This document shows, piece after piece, positions 43,970-54,651 of a stretch of DNA of 64,000 nucleotides. The translations under genes and the position numbers were made by a program. Within the stretch, counting starts at the first letter, position 1. Each line of letters opens with the position of its first letter. The stretch comes from Zeimonas arvi (GTDB taxonomy: Bacteria > Pseudomonadota > Gammaproteobacteria > Burkholderiales > Burkholderiaceae_E), in NCBI RefSeq assembly GCF_008039575.1, contig NZ_VDUY01000001.1, forward strand, positions 62,001 to 126,000, written 5' to 3'. The notes below the pieces were generated by a model. The model was not told the origin of the DNA. It made no database searches and was given only the letters and a program-made list of their open reading frames with translations.

Positions 43970-43987
43970 TTCGCGAAACCCTCCCGC

Positions 43988-44016
43988 TTGACACGGCGGC
44001 GGCAAACCGGTCTCAT
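43988..44016 (+). promoter_or_regulatory. Sigma-70-type promoter for the ABC importer operon
   Basis: A perfect TTGACA (43988-43993) is followed after 17 bases by TCTCAT (44011-44016, four of six matches to the -10 consensus). It lies in the 149-bp gap before the importer genes. The rest of the gap holds a GC-rich stem (about 43995-44003 with 44022-44034) and no reading frame, so the transcript would have a leader of about 95 bases. Confidence 0.55.
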
Positions 44017-44118
44017 CGCCGCTCCGCCGCCGCTTCGCGCGCGCGGCCTTCGCGCATCCGCGCGCGGCCCCGCCGAGAACCGGGGCGTCCAGAACGAACC
44101 GACGGGAGACGAAGCTCG

Positions 44119-44889
44119 ATGCGAAGGCTCGTGTCGGCAGGGATGTTCGCCCTGCCGCTGATCGCGCTGGTCGTGCTGTGGGCGATCGTGGTGCGCGCCT
44201 TCGACGTGAACCCTCGCCTGTTTCCGGGCGTCGGGGCGGTCGGCGCGGCCGCGATCGAATCGCTGGCCGACGGCTCGCTGCTCGCCCACGTGGCCGCGAG
44301 CATGTGGCGGGTGCTGGTGGGCACCGTGCTGGCGCTGGTCGTCGCGATCCCGATGGGCATCGCGATGGGGGTGAGCCCGGGCATCTCGAGCTTCTTCACG
44401 CCGATCTTCCGCTTCTTCTCGGTCCTGGCCGGCATCGCCTGGATCCCGATCGCCACGCTGTGGTTCGGCTACGGCTTCGGCGCGATCGTGTTCGTGATCT
44501 TCAACGCAGTCTTCTTCGTGGTCACCTACAACACGCTGCTCGGCGTGGCCAGCATCCCGATGCCGCTGCGCCACGCGGCGGCATCGCTGGGCGCCGGACC
44601 CTGGCAGCAGGTGACCCAGGTGCTGCTGCCGGGCGCGCTGCCCAACATCGTGACCGGCATCCGCACCGGCCTGGGCTTCGCCTGGCGCGGCCTGATCGCG
44701 GCCGAGATGATCGCCACCAACGTGGGCCTGGGCTACATGCTCTTCGTGGCGCGCGACTTCTACCGAACCGAGGTGATCGTGTTCGGCATGATCGTGATCG
44801 GCGTTCTCTGGCTGCTGATCGACCGGCTGTTGCTGGTGCCGCTCGAGCGCGCCACGATGGAGCGCTGGGGCATGGTGCGGGCGGCATGA
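44119..44889 (+). CDS. ABC transporter permease 1, nitrate/sulfonate/taurine type
   Basis: A 256-aa permease with about six hydrophobic segments and the coupling (EAA-like) loop AAASLGAGPWQQVTQVLLPG near 155-174, followed by LPNIVTGIRTGLGFAWRGLI, typical of SsuC/TauC/NrtB permeases. It overlaps the second permease gene by four bases. The ATG at 44119 has GGGAG upstream. Two different permeases imply a heterodimeric channel. Confidence 0.88.
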   Translation: MRRLVSAGMFALPLIALVVLWAIVVRAFDVNPRLFPGVGAVGAAAIESLADGSLLAHVAASMWRVLVGTVLALVVAIPMGIAMGVSPGISSFFTPIFRFFSVLAGIAWIPIATLWFGYGFGAIVFVIFNAVFFVVTYNTLLGVASIPMPLRHAAASLGAGPWQQVTQVLLPGALPNIVTGIRTGLGFAWRGLIAAEMIATNVGLGYMLFVARDFYRTEVIVFGMIVIGVLWLLIDRLLLVPLERATMERWGMVRAA

Positions 44890-45710
44890 GCGGCGTGCTC
44901 CGTGCCTGGAACCTGCGCGTGTGGGGCCCCTACATGCGCGCGACCGCGCGCTGGCCGGCGCTGCGCTCGATCGTTCCGTTCCTGCCCCTGCTCGCGCTGT
45001 GGTGGGCCATGGCCGAGGCCGAGGTGTTCCCGAGGGCCTTCTTCCCGGGGCCGGCCGAGGTCGTGGCCTCCTTCTTCACGCTCACCTACAAGGGCATCCT
45101 GCCCGAATACCTGTCCGACAGCGTGACGCGCCTGGCGGTGGGCGCCGCGGCAGGCGTGGCCATCGGCATTCCGCTCGGCCTGCTGGTCGGGCTCAGCAAG
45201 CGGGCGCACACCGCGCTGTGGCCGGTCCTGCTCTTCTTCCAGGCGATCGGCGACATCGCCTGGCTGCCGATCCTGCTGATCTGGTTCGGTTTCGGGCTCA
45301 CCACGATGACCTTCGTGATCGTGTACACGGTGCTGTTCCCGATCGTGCTGAACACTGTGCTCGGCGTGCGCTCGATCCCGCTGGACCTGCACCGCGCCGC
45401 GCGAAGCCTGGGCGCGTCGCCCGCCCGGGTGGTATGGGAGGTGGTGCTGCCCGGCTCGCTGCCGAACATCGTGACCGGTCTGCGCAACGGCCTGGGATAC
45501 GGCTGGCGCGCGCTGATCGCAGCCGAGATCATCGTGGGCACCAGCGGCATCGGCTTCCTGATGTTCGACGCGCGGCGCGCCGGCTCGGTGGTCGAGATCA
45601 TGCTGGGCATGATCGTGCTGGGCGTGCTCTGGTACATCGTGGACGCCTGGGTGCTGGCGCCGATCGAGCGGGCCACCGGCCAGCGTTGGGGAATGGTGCA
45701 AAGGCAATGA
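44886..45710 (+). CDS. ABC transporter permease 2, nitrate/sulfonate/taurine type
   Basis: A 274-aa paralogue of the preceding permease, with the coupling loop AARSLGASPARVVWEVVLPG and LPNIVTGLRNGLGYGWRALI. The N-terminal 25 residues are extra relative to permease 1. It overlaps both neighbours by four bases (ATGA at each end), so the transporter proteins are translationally linked. Confidence 0.88.
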   Translation: MSGVLRAWNLRVWGPYMRATARWPALRSIVPFLPLLALWWAMAEAEVFPRAFFPGPAEVVASFFTLTYKGILPEYLSDSVTRLAVGAAAGVAIGIPLGLLVGLSKRAHTALWPVLLFFQAIGDIAWLPILLIWFGFGLTTMTFVIVYTVLFPIVLNTVLGVRSIPLDLHRAARSLGASPARVVWEVVLPGSLPNIVTGLRNGLGYGWRALIAAEIIVGTSGIGFLMFDARRAGSVVEIMLGMIVLGVLWYIVDAWVLAPIERATGQRWGMVQRQ

Positions 45711-46465
45711 AGAGCCTCGTCCTGAAGAACCTCCAGAAGACCTACTTCGACCCGTACGCCGGCTCGCAGGTCACCGCGATCCGCGATGTCTCGCTCACCG
45801 TGCAGCCCGGCGAGTTCGTGTCCATCGTGGGGCCCTCGGGCTGCGGCAAGACCACCATCCTGAACATGGTCGCCGGCTTCCTGCCGGCCAGCGGGGGCGA
45901 GATCCTGGTCGACGGCCAGCCGGTGCACGGGCCCGGGCCCGACCGCGGCGTGGTCTTCCAGTCCTTCGCGCTCTTCCCGTGGAAGACCGTGCTGGAAAAC
46001 GTGGCCTTCGGCCCGAAGATGCGCGGCGTGGGCCGCGCCGAGCGCGAGGCCATCGCCCGCGAGTTCCTCGAGCTGGCCGGTCTCTCGCACGCAGCCGACC
46101 GCTACCCGAACGAGCTGTCGGGCGGCATGCAGCAGCGGGTCGGCGTGGTGCGCGCGCTGGCCAACCACCCCGACGTGCTGCTGATGGACGAGCCCTTCGC
46201 CAGCGTGGACGCGCAGACGCGAATGACCCTGCAGGAAGAGCTCACCCGGATCTGGCAGGAGCGGCGCACCACGGTGATCTTCATCACCCATGACGTGGCC
46301 GAGGCGGTGTTCCTGGCCAACCGGGTGGTCGTGCTGAGCAAGGGCCACGTGCTGACCGAGATCGAGGTGCCGCTGCCGCATCCGCGCCGCTGGGACGCGC
46401 TGATGGAAGACGAGCAGTTCAAGGGGCTGAGCGCGCTGGTGCTGCAGAAGGTGCGGTCGGCGTGA
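45707..46465 (+). CDS. ABC transporter ATP-binding protein, SsuB/TauB type
   Basis: A 252-aa ATPase with Walker A GPSGCGKTT (about 41-49), signature [15 protein letters not shown], Walker B VLLMDEPFASVD and switch FITHDVAEAVFLA. The PDRGVVFQSFALFPWKTVLENV stretch is typical of the nitrate/sulfonate/taurine importer ATPases. It energises the two permeases upstream. Confidence 0.92.
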   Translation: MKSLVLKNLQKTYFDPYAGSQVTAIRDVSLTVQPGEFVSIVGPSGCGKTTILNMVAGFLPASGGEILVDGQPVHGPGPDRGVVFQSFALFPWKTVLENVAFGPKMRGVGRAEREAIAREFLELAGLSHAADRYPNELSGGMQQRVGVVRALANHPDVLLMDEPFASVDAQTRMTLQEELTRIWQERRTTVIFITHDVAEAVFLANRVVVLSKGHVLTEIEVPLPHPRRWDALMEDEQFKGLSALVLQKVRSA

Positions 46466-46788
46466 TCCGGGCCATTCTCCGGACGACGCGAGGCCGCATC
46501 GTGCTCGGCGCCGTCGTGCTCTACCTGGCCTGGCAGGCTTGGCTGGGCATCGCCGCGCCGGGCAAGATCTCGCCCGAGATCGACCGCAGCAGGGCGAAGG
46601 TCAATCTGCTCGTGAGGCTGCCGTTCCGCCCGGAGCGCTTTCATGTTCTGATGTTCCAGAAGTTCGGCCGCGTGTCCGGAACGACCGACGATTCGGTCGA
46701 AGTACGGGGCGTCGAGCCGGCCAGTCTGAACGCGATCGCGCGGTATTACTGGGTATCGCGCGTCGAGCCACTTCCACCCGACCAGTAA
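46462..46788 (+). CDS. Small single-pass membrane protein of unknown function
   Basis: A 108-aa protein: a basic N-terminus (MIRAILRTTRGR), one membrane helix (about 13-32), then a soluble domain of about 75 residues with RLPFRPERFHVLMFQKFGRV. It starts at GTG 46462 overlapping the ATPase stop, and precedes the binding protein gene. No family was recognised. Its place inside the operon suggests an accessory role, perhaps with the receptor. Confidence 0.7.
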   Translation: MIRAILRTTRGRIVLGAVVLYLAWQAWLGIAAPGKISPEIDRSRAKVNLLVRLPFRPERFHVLMFQKFGRVSGTTDDSVEVRGVEPASLNAIARYYWVSRVEPLPPDQ

Positions 46789-46803
46789 GAAGAGGAGACG
46801 ACG

Positions 46804-47859
46804 ATGTTCAAGAGAGCGCTGTTGTTCGGCTGCGCGATGCTGATGGCGGTCGGCGTCCAGGCGCAGAACCTGGTGAAGGTCAAGGCGGGCATGGTCACCG
46901 GCATCGACCAGGTGGGCCTGCCGATCGCGCTCGAGCGCGGCTTCTTCGAGAAGTACGGGCTCGACGTGACGATCGCCCGGCCCTATGCCACCGGCGTGGA
47001 CGCGCTCAACGCCCTGCAGGCCGGCGAGAGCGAGATCGTGCAGGTGGGCGTGCCGATGATCGGCGCGGTGCTCCGCGGCATGGACCTGGTGGCGCTGGGC
47101 AACTACAGCGGCAATGCCACCAAGATGGGCTCCGACGCCACGATGGCGCTGATCGCACGGGCCGACTCGGGAATCGTCAAGGGCGACCTGAAGTCGCTCA
47201 AGGGCAAGAAGATCGCCGCCTCGTTCGGCACGATCAACCACCTGTACGCGCTGGCGCTGCTCGAGAAGGCCGGGCTCACGCCGAACGATGTCACGCTGGT
47301 CAATACGCCGCCGCCGGACATGACGGTGGCGCTGCTGTCCAAGGGCATCGACGCGTTCTCGGCCTGGGATCCGTGGCCGATCGTGGCGATCAAGGACGTG
47401 CCCGGCGCGATCGAGGTGATCCGCGGCGGCGACGTGATCTCCTACCTGGGGTTCAACGTGGCCACCCGCGCCTGGGTCGAGAAGAACGGCGAGACCATCG
47501 AGAAGTTCCTGGCCGCCGTGTCCGAGGCCGACAAGTGGATGCGCGCCAATCCCAAGCAAGCCGCCCAGGTCGCCACCCGTTGGATTCCCGGCCTGAAGCA
47601 GGAGATCGCCGAGGCGGCGATGGAGTTCAACATCCAGCAGGCCGACCGCCGGCTTTCGGCGAACAACTACCGCGCGCTGCACGTGGCGCAAGAGACGCTG
47701 CACAAGCTGGGTTTCCTGAAGTCGACCTTCGACGTGAACAAGCACATCGAGCCCAAGCACATGCTGGCGGTGATGCAGAAGTACCCGCAGCTGTTCTCCG
47801 ACCTGCCGGCGATCCCGGCGGATGCGGCAATCGGGCCGGGGTATCAGTTCAAGCCCTGA
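46804..47859 (+). CDS. ABC transporter substrate-binding protein, NrtA/SsuA/TauA-like
   Basis: A 351-aa periplasmic protein with a signal peptide ending near residue 21 (VQAQ), then VKAGMVTGIDQVGLPIALERGFFEKYGLDVTI, the usual opening of SsuA/TauA/NMT1-like receptors. The domain continues with NALQAGESEIVQVGVP and KKIAASFGTINHLYALALLEK. It would capture an organic anion such as a sulfonate; the ligand cannot be fixed by eye. GAGGAG is just upstream of the ATG. A strong hairpin follows the stop. Confidence 0.88.
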   Translation: MFKRALLFGCAMLMAVGVQAQNLVKVKAGMVTGIDQVGLPIALERGFFEKYGLDVTIARPYATGVDALNALQAGESEIVQVGVPMIGAVLRGMDLVALGNYSGNATKMGSDATMALIARADSGIVKGDLKSLKGKKIAASFGTINHLYALALLEKAGLTPNDVTLVNTPPPDMTVALLSKGIDAFSAWDPWPIVAIKDVPGAIEVIRGGDVISYLGFNVATRAWVEKNGETIEKFLAAVSEADKWMRANPKQAAQVATRWIPGLKQEIAEAAMEFNIQQADRRLSANNYRALHVAQETLHKLGFLKSTFDVNKHIEPKHMLAVMQKYPQLFSDLPAIPADAAIGPGYQFKP

Positions 47860-47864
47860 GGGAT

Positions 47865-47889
47865 TCGGGCGGGTGGCTCACCCGCCCGA
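47865..47889. terminator. Bidirectional hairpin terminator between convergent genes
   Basis: A perfect 10-bp stem (47865-47874 with 47880-47889) with a 5-base loop starts 5 bases after the binding-protein stop. The convergent GNAT gene ends at 47995. There is no T run, so Rho may be needed, but stem strength and position suit a shared terminator. Confidence 0.5.
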
Positions 47890-47994
47890 TACGCCCGGCG
47901 GATCGGCGAGCGACATGTCGCCGCGCGCGACACGCGCCTTGCCGAGACGTACAGAGGCCTGATCGGCCTCGGTGAGCGGCCTCAACGAGCGGCC

Positions 47995-50294
47995 TCAGTC
48001 TTCCCGCGCCGCCTTCCGCCTGCGGATCCCCAGCATCCACAGCAGCACCATCAGCGCCGCGAATCCGACGGTGAAGGCCGCGAACTTGAGCCCGCGCCAC
48101 AGCGCCGCGCCCGCCTCGGGGCTGTCGTCGGCGAACAGCTCGATCGTGTCCACGACCGGCTGGTAGATCTGGACCAGCGAGACCATCGCGAGGAGCACCG
48201 CGATGATCATCTGGCTCATGTCGCGGCGGTGCTGCCAGGCATCTTCCAGCCTGGAGTCGATCTCCTCGAGCCGCAGCTTCAGCGCGTCGCGCTGGTCGTC
48301 GGCGCCGCGCCCGGACAGGCCCAGTCGGTAGAGCTGGCGCTCGGTGTCGTAGTGGAACACGTTGGGCAGCCAGAGACCCTTCAGGTTGCGGTCGACCAGC
48401 TCGCGCGCGGTCTCCAGTTCTGGCAGGCGAACCTTGCCGTCGCCGAGGACCTCGGTCGCGCGAGCGCCGGCCTCGCGCAGCAGGTCCTCGTTCAGCACGA
48501 TCACCGCGTGCGGGACCAGCAGATAGGGACTGATGCCCACCGTGCCCACGGTGGCCTCGAGCGCGCGGTCGGCCTCGGTCACGTGGAACAGCGTGCGGCG
48601 ATGGATGCGGGTGAAGGCGTCGTCGCGCTCGAGCGTCGCAGTCAAGGTGTCCTCGGCCTCGGCCAGGTCGATCTCCTCGAAGTCGAAGATCCCGGTGACC
48701 ACGCCACAGGCCGCGCGCAAGAGTCCGGCCTGCCTGCCGTTCCAGTCGCCGACCTCGCCGCCGCGCATCGCGGCGATCGCGGCGGTCAGCGAACGCGGAT
48801 CGCCTGCGCGCTCGACCAGCTCGATCGTGCCGGCCACCGGCCGCGAGCCGCGGGGCCCGCCGCCCCCCGAGCGAGCCTGGCCATCCTGGCCCTCTCGTTC
48901 GACCTCGCCCGCGATGTCGATACCGACCAGCTGCCGAACCGCGGCCGGCACCAGCCCCTCCACGGTGCCCACCTCGGCGCCCTCGACCCGGAAGCGGATT
49001 TTCCGGTGCAGCTGGGTGTCCTCGGTCACCCCGTCGTACAGGTGGATCAGCTTGATCAGGTCGTACTCGTCGAACCAGTCGCCATCGGCAGGCCGCAGCG
49101 TGAGGTGCCAGACGGTGCGCCCGGCCGCCTCGTAGCGGGTGCGGTTCAGGTAACCGCGCACCCGGCGCTGCGGCGCGCCGCAGGCGATCGCCTCGCGGCG
49201 GCCTTCGGAGCGGTACTCGAGCGCCGTCGGAAAGTGGATCTCGATGTCGAGCTTCACCGAGTCGGGCGGCGCGTCCTCGTCGCCATGGGTGATGCAGTGG
49301 CTCAGGAAGGGCCGCGACGCCTGGAAGGCATAGGACAGCAGGTCGCCTTCCATCGAACCGAAGATCGGACACATCCGGTGCAAGGCAGGCTCGGCCGAGC
49401 GCGGTTCGTGCGACACGACGTGAAGGCAGACCGCGGCATCGGGGAACTCGAGCAGCGGCGCCTCGAGGCGCACCGCGGGCACATCGGGCCCGCACTCGAG
49501 CAGGCAGGCCTTGAGGTCACGGTCGTTCTCCGGATCCTCGACCCCCAGCGCGCGGTAGAACTCGACCAGGAAGGCGCGCAACGCCGCGGTGTCGAGCGGC
49601 GCAGCGTCGCGGTCGAGCCGCAGCAGCATCAGGTGATCGGCGCGCCCGTCTCCGCCGGGCAGTTCCGGCTGCACGTAGCCGACCTGCAGGCGCCGCGCGC
49701 CCAGCCGGGCCAGGATCGCAAGCCGGCGCCGGGCTGTGCGAACCGCAGCCGGGTTCGCCGGATCGAGCCGCTCGGGGCGCTCCGCCTCGGCGAGCGCCGC
49801 GGCGAGCGCGGCCCCGTTCGCACGCGCCGCGTCGCGCAGGCCGGCCAGCGCGCGCTCGGCCAGCGGGCGCGCGAGTCCGTGGCCGCGCGCCGCCGGATCG
49901 ATCGCGATGTAGGTCAGCAACCCGCATCGGCTCTGCGGGTAGTACTCGAACGCGACGCCGCCGAGGACCCTCTCCCGCCTGCCGCCGGCGCTGCGGACAT
50001 CGGCCACGCCCGTCACGCCCGTCACGCCGCCGCCAGCTTCGCCCGCGACCAGAACGGCCAGGTCCATCCAGGGCTCGTTCGCCGGCCGCACGTCGCTCAT
50101 CCGCGCGGGCCACTCGGCCGGATCCTCGCGCTCGGATGCGATCGGGAAGGCGGCATCGTAGACCCGCACGAAGCCCGCCATCAGCCGATCGAAACGCGCG
50201 CGGTCGGTGCGCAGCAGGCCGCGCAGGCTGACGAGCGCCGGCACGGCCTGCTCCGCGCCAGCCTGCCCGGCCTGCTCCGAATGCTTCCCTGGAC

Positions 50295-50298
<4 letters not shown>
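47995..50298 (-). CDS. GNAT-like domain fused to a large unknown region with C-terminal membrane anchor
   Basis: A 767-aa protein. Residues about 25-250 resemble a GNAT acetyltransferase, with [37 protein letters not shown] as strand beta4 and the acetyl-CoA loop. The middle (about 250-690) has no family I can name; one part (GGVTEDTQ to [10 protein letters not shown]) contains LIHLYDG and beta-rich sequence. The end has a charged helix, then two membrane helices (about 697-720 and 738-758) and a basic tail RRRKAARED. It overlaps the ABC ATPase gene by four bases (ATGA), making it the last gene of an exporter operon. An acyltransferase working at the membrane on an exported product is a guess. 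Confidence 0.7.
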
Positions 50299-51031
<733 letters not shown>

Positions 51032-51035
<4 letters not shown>

Positions 51036-52282
51036 ATCCGGATCGCCTGAACGGGGTCCATCTTCGCCGCGCGGCGGGCCGGCAGCGCGGCCGAGGCAAG
51101 CCCGACCAGCATCGCGATGCCGCAGGCGCCCAGCATGATGGAGGGATCGAGATCCACGGTGAACAGCGCGCTGCCATCGGCGTTGCGATAGACCTTGGAG
51201 AAGAACTGCAGCAGGCCCGCCGACAGCAGCACGCCGAGCAGCGAGCCGATCAACCCGTAGAGCCCGCCCTGCACCAGGAAGACCGCCATGATGCGCAATG
51301 GGCTCGCCCCCATCGCGCGCAGGATGCCGATCTCGCGCTGCTTCTGCACCACCGACACCACCAGCACGCTGGCGATGCCCACCGCCACGATCACCACCAC
51401 GAAACCGCGGATCAGTCCGTTGGACACGCTCTGGTTGCGCAACGCCGAGAGCAGCTGCGCGTTGGTGGTCATCCAGCTGTCGACCGAGAGTCCGGTCTGC
51501 GCGCGCAGCCGCCCGGCGATCTTTTCCGCGCCGAAGATGTCGGTCACCGCCAGGTCGATGTTCGAGATGCCGCCCGGCAGGTCGAGCAGGGTCTGCGCGA
51601 GCCGGATCGTCACGAAGACCCAGCGCCGGTTCAGGTCGCGATTGCCGATGTCGAAGAGTCCGGTGACGGTCACCAGCTCGTCGCGCCCCTCGGGCGTGAG
51701 GATGCGGATCCGGTCGCCCAGGCCCACGCCCAGGTCATTGGCCAGCTCGACACCGATCACCGCATTGGCGCCCGACACCTCGAAGGCGCCGCGCACCAGG
51801 TAGTCGTCGATCTTCACGATCCGGGCGTAGCGCTCGGGGTCCACGCCGGTCAGCGCGATTGCGCGGCTGGCCTCGCCGCGCAGCGCGAAGCCGGCGCCCG
51901 AGACCACCGGCGACACCGCCACCACGCCGGGCGTGGCCGCGGCGAGCCGAGCCACCGCCTCCCACTGGTCGACCGAGCGCAGGCGCTGCGCGCGCGGCTG
52001 CACGATCGCGGCAGTGTCCTCGGCGGGCAGCGACCGCAGCGCGACCTGGTCGGGCGGCCGGACCACGATGTGCGCCTGGCTGCCCAGCGTGCGCTCGATG
52101 ATCGCGTCCTGGAGCTGCGAGATCAGGTGGGTCAGAAACACGATCACCGCCACGCCGGCGGTCACGCCGGCCAGGATCAGGATCGTCTGCGCCCTGCCCT
52201 CGCGCAGGTAGCGCAGGGCGACCAGCCACTCGAAGGGCAGGCGGGGCAGGCGAAGTCGGCGCATGGGCGGGCTCGTGCGCAT
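51032..52282 (-). CDS. FtsX-like ABC exporter permease (LolC/MacB/DevC type)
   Basis: A 416-aa permease. The first membrane helix (about 27-50) is followed by a large periplasmic domain (about 55-285), then three more helices in the FtsX domain (about 290-400) with [20 protein letters not shown] and the closing [16 protein letters not shown]. With the HlyD-like adaptor upstream and ATPase downstream it fits a DevBCA- or MacAB-type exporter rather than LolCDE, which has no HlyD partner. The start may be 52282 or 52264 (MRRLRLPRL). Confidence 0.9.
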
Positions 52283-52315
52283 CGCGCCGGGGTGTCGGCG
52301 AGCGGCCGCGCACGC

Positions 52316-53566
52316 TCAGCGCGTGCCCGGCGCCTCTCCCATGTTCAGCCGGGCGCGCGGCCCGGGCAGGCGCACGCGCTCGCCGGCCAGCGCGCCGGAC
52401 TCAGGCGTGATCACCGGATCGCCCTCGGCCAGGCCCTCGACGATCTCGACGATGCCCACGCCGCGCAGGCCCAGCTTCACCGGCTGGCGCAGCGCCCGGC
52501 CGTCGCGCATCAGCAGCACGTGGGCGCCGGGGTTCGCGCCGGTTTCGGCGTCGCGGATCGCCCAGGCCGGCAGGACGAGCGCGCTGTCGCGCCGCGCCAC
52601 CACCATCTCGACCGACACTGTCATGTCCGGCTTCAGGAACTCGGGGGGCCGGGCGACCGCGAGCCAGACCTCGACGGTGCCGCGCTGCAGGTCGACCGAG
52701 GGCGCGACCCAGGTCAGCGCGGCTTCGAAGGGCCGCCCCGGAAAGGCGTCGGCCAGCGCGGAAGCCTTCTGGCCGGGCGCGAGCCAGCGCAGGTTCTTCT
52801 CGTCCACCGTGGCCACGATCCGGGTGGCGCCGGCGCGCGCCATCGTGAGCAGCGCGCGGCCCACCTGGGCGGTGTCGCCGGGCTCGGCGGCGCGGGTCAG
52901 CACGATTCCATCGGCCGGAGCCACCAGCACCAGCGTGTCCAGACGAGCCTCGGCGCTGGCCAGGTTGGCGCGCGCCTGCGCGATCCGCGTCCGCGCCAGC
53001 TCGGCCTCGATGCCGCCCTCGCGCGCGCCTTCGGCCTGCGCCTGCGCCGACGCCAGGGCCGCGCGGGCGGTGTCGACTTGCCGCTGGGCCTCGTCGACCC
53101 GCGACTGCGACACGTAGCCCTGGGCGACCAGCTCGCGGGCGCGCTCGAGCTCGCGCCGGGCGGCCTCGAGGTTGGCGCGCGCCTGCGCGAGCTGCTGCTC
53201 GGCCACCGGCCGCTGCACCCGCTCGAGCTGGCGCTGCCGGCCCTCGGCCTCGCGCAGCGCCGCCCGCGCCGCATCGAGCGCGGCCTGCGCCTCGTCGCTG
53301 CGCAGCCGCACCAGCGGCTGGCCGGCACTCACCCGATCGCCCTCGCGCGCCAGCACTTCCTCGATCCGCGCGGCCGACTGGCTGGAGATCGTGATGCGCG
53401 CCGGCGTGTCCACCCGTCCCGTGGCGACGATGGACTGCACCACCGGCCCGCGGGTCACGGCGACCACCTCGACTTCGCGCGCGCGCTGCAGCCCCCACAG
53501 CGCCAGCCCCGCCAGGACCACGCCGAGCACCACCCACCAGGGCCAGCTGCGCCGCAGGAGCTTCAA
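52316..53566 (-). CDS. HlyD/MacA-like periplasmic adaptor of the ABC exporter
   Basis: A 416-aa membrane fusion protein: an N-terminal anchor (about 7-26), a lipoyl half (VATGRVDTPARITISSQSAA), a long coiled-coil hairpin (about 85-200, heptads rich in Ala, Arg and Glu), the second lipoyl half (LVAPADGIVLTRAAEPGD) and beta-barrel domains. The preferred start is TTG at 53566 because it overlaps the stop of the aldo-keto reductase gene (TTGA) and leaves a short basic N-terminus before the helix. No in-frame ATG or GTG suits, and no ribosome binding site is seen. Confidence 0.82.
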   Translation of the reverse strand: MKLLRRSWPWWVVLGVVLAGLALWGLQRAREVEVVAVTRGPVVQSIVATGRVDTPARITISSQSAARIEEVLAREGDRVSAGQPLVRLRSDEAQAALDAARAALREAEGRQRQLERVQRPVAEQQLAQARANLEAARRELERARELVAQGYVSQSRVDEAQRQVDTARAALASAQAQAEGAREGGIEAELARTRIAQARANLASAEARLDTLVLVAPADGIVLTRAAEPGDTAQVGRALLTMARAGATRIVATVDEKNLRWLAPGQKASALADAFPGRPFEAALTWVAPSVDLQRGTVEVWLAVARPPEFLKPDMTVSVEMVVARRDSALVLPAWAIRDAETGANPGAHVLLMRDGRALRQPVKLGLRGVGIVEIVEGLAEGDPVITPESGALAGERVRLPGPRARLNMGEAPGTR

Positions 53567-54564
53567 CGGCGGCGACCGAAGAACGGATACTGCGGGTCGT
53601 GGTAGCCAGGCGTGGAGGCATGCCCCGGCACCACCAGCTCGTCGACGATCGCCTCGTCCGCGTCGGTCCAGGCGTAGTCGACCGCGGCGAAGTAGTCGCG
53701 GAACTGGGCGAGCGTCTTGGGCCCCGCGATCACCGAGCTGATCGTGCGATTGGCCAGCAACCAGGCCACCGCGAACTGCAGCAGCGTGATGCCGCGGGCC
53801 TCGGCGTGCGCCTTGAGCTTCTGCGCGATGACCAGCGACTCCTCGCGCCACTCGGTCTCGAGAATGCGCTTGTCGCCGCGCGCCGCGCGCGTGCCCTCGG
53901 GGGGCGCGCTGCCCGGCTGGTACTTGCCGGTGAGCACGCCGCGCGCCACCGGGCTGTAGGGCGCCACGCCCAGTCCGTGGTGATCGCAGGCCGGCAGGAC
54001 CTCGACCTCGGGCTGGCGGTTCAGCAGGTTGTAATAGGGCTGGCAGGCTGCGGGGGCCGGCATGCCGAGGTCACGCGCCAGGTGCACCAGCTCGGCGATG
54101 CGCCAGCCGCGGAAGTTCGAAACGCCCCAGTAGCGGACCTTGCCGGCGCGGATCGCGTCGTCGATCGCGCGCAGCGCCTCTTCGTCGTTCGTGCCGGGGA
54201 AGTCGCGGTGCAGGTACCAGACATCGAGGTAGTCGGTCTGCAGGCGGTCCAGGCTCGCGTCCAGCTCCTGGAGCATCCACTTGCGCGAGTAGCGGACCTG
54301 GTTCTTGCGGTCGCTCATCGCGTTGCCGACCTTGCTGGCCAGCACCCAGTCGTGCCGGTCGGCCTTCATCAGCCGGCCCAGGATGGCCTCCGAGGCACCC
54401 AGCGTGTAGACGTCGGCCGTGTCGACGAAGTTCACGCCATGCGCGCGACAGCAGTCGAGGATGGCCGCCGATTCCTTCTCGTCGGTCTGGTCGCCGAACA
54501 TCATCGTGCCCAGGCACAGTTCGGAGACCTGGAGGTTGCTGCGGCCGAGTCTGCGGTATTTCAT
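53563..54564 (-). CDS. Aldo/keto reductase
   Basis: A 333-aa (beta/alpha)8 NADPH oxidoreductase with the catalytic set in order: Asp and Tyr in DTADVYTLG (about 48-56), Lys in VLASKVG, and His in DVWYLHRDFP. A C-terminal VIAGPKTLAQFRDYF cofactor segment follows. It fits the broad YajO/YghZ-like group with unknown substrate. It is the first gene of the minus-strand operon with the exporter and the GNAT fusion, overlapping the adaptor start by four bases. Confidence 0.9.
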   Translation of the reverse strand: MKYRRLGRSNLQVSELCLGTMMFGDQTDEKESAAILDCCRAHGVNFVDTADVYTLGASEAILGRLMKADRHDWVLASKVGNAMSDRKNQVRYSRKWMLQELDASLDRLQTDYLDVWYLHRDFPGTNDEEALRAIDDAIRAGKVRYWGVSNFRGWRIAELVHLARDLGMPAPAACQPYYNLLNRQPEVEVLPACDHHGLGVAPYSPVARGVLTGKYQPGSAPPEGTRAARGDKRILETEWREESLVIAQKLKAHAEARGITLLQFAVAWLLANRTISSVIAGPKTLAQFRDYFAAVDYAWTDADEAIVDELVVPGHASTPGYHDPQYPFFGRRR

Positions 54565-54614
54565 GTCGCGGGATCCGTGTTCTTGTCAGGGAGAACCGCA
54601 ACATTAGCCGATCG

Positions 54615-54631
54615 CCGGGCGGATCGCCCGG
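54615..54631 (-). terminator. Short hairpin between the sigma factor and aldo/keto reductase genes
   Basis: A 7-bp GC stem (54615-54621 with 54625-54631) with a 3-base loop lies 21 bases past the sigma-factor stop. No T run is present. It may end the sigma-factor mRNA or lie in the reductase leader. Confidence 0.3.
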
Positions 54632-54651
54632 GACCGGTCAGTCAAGCCACC

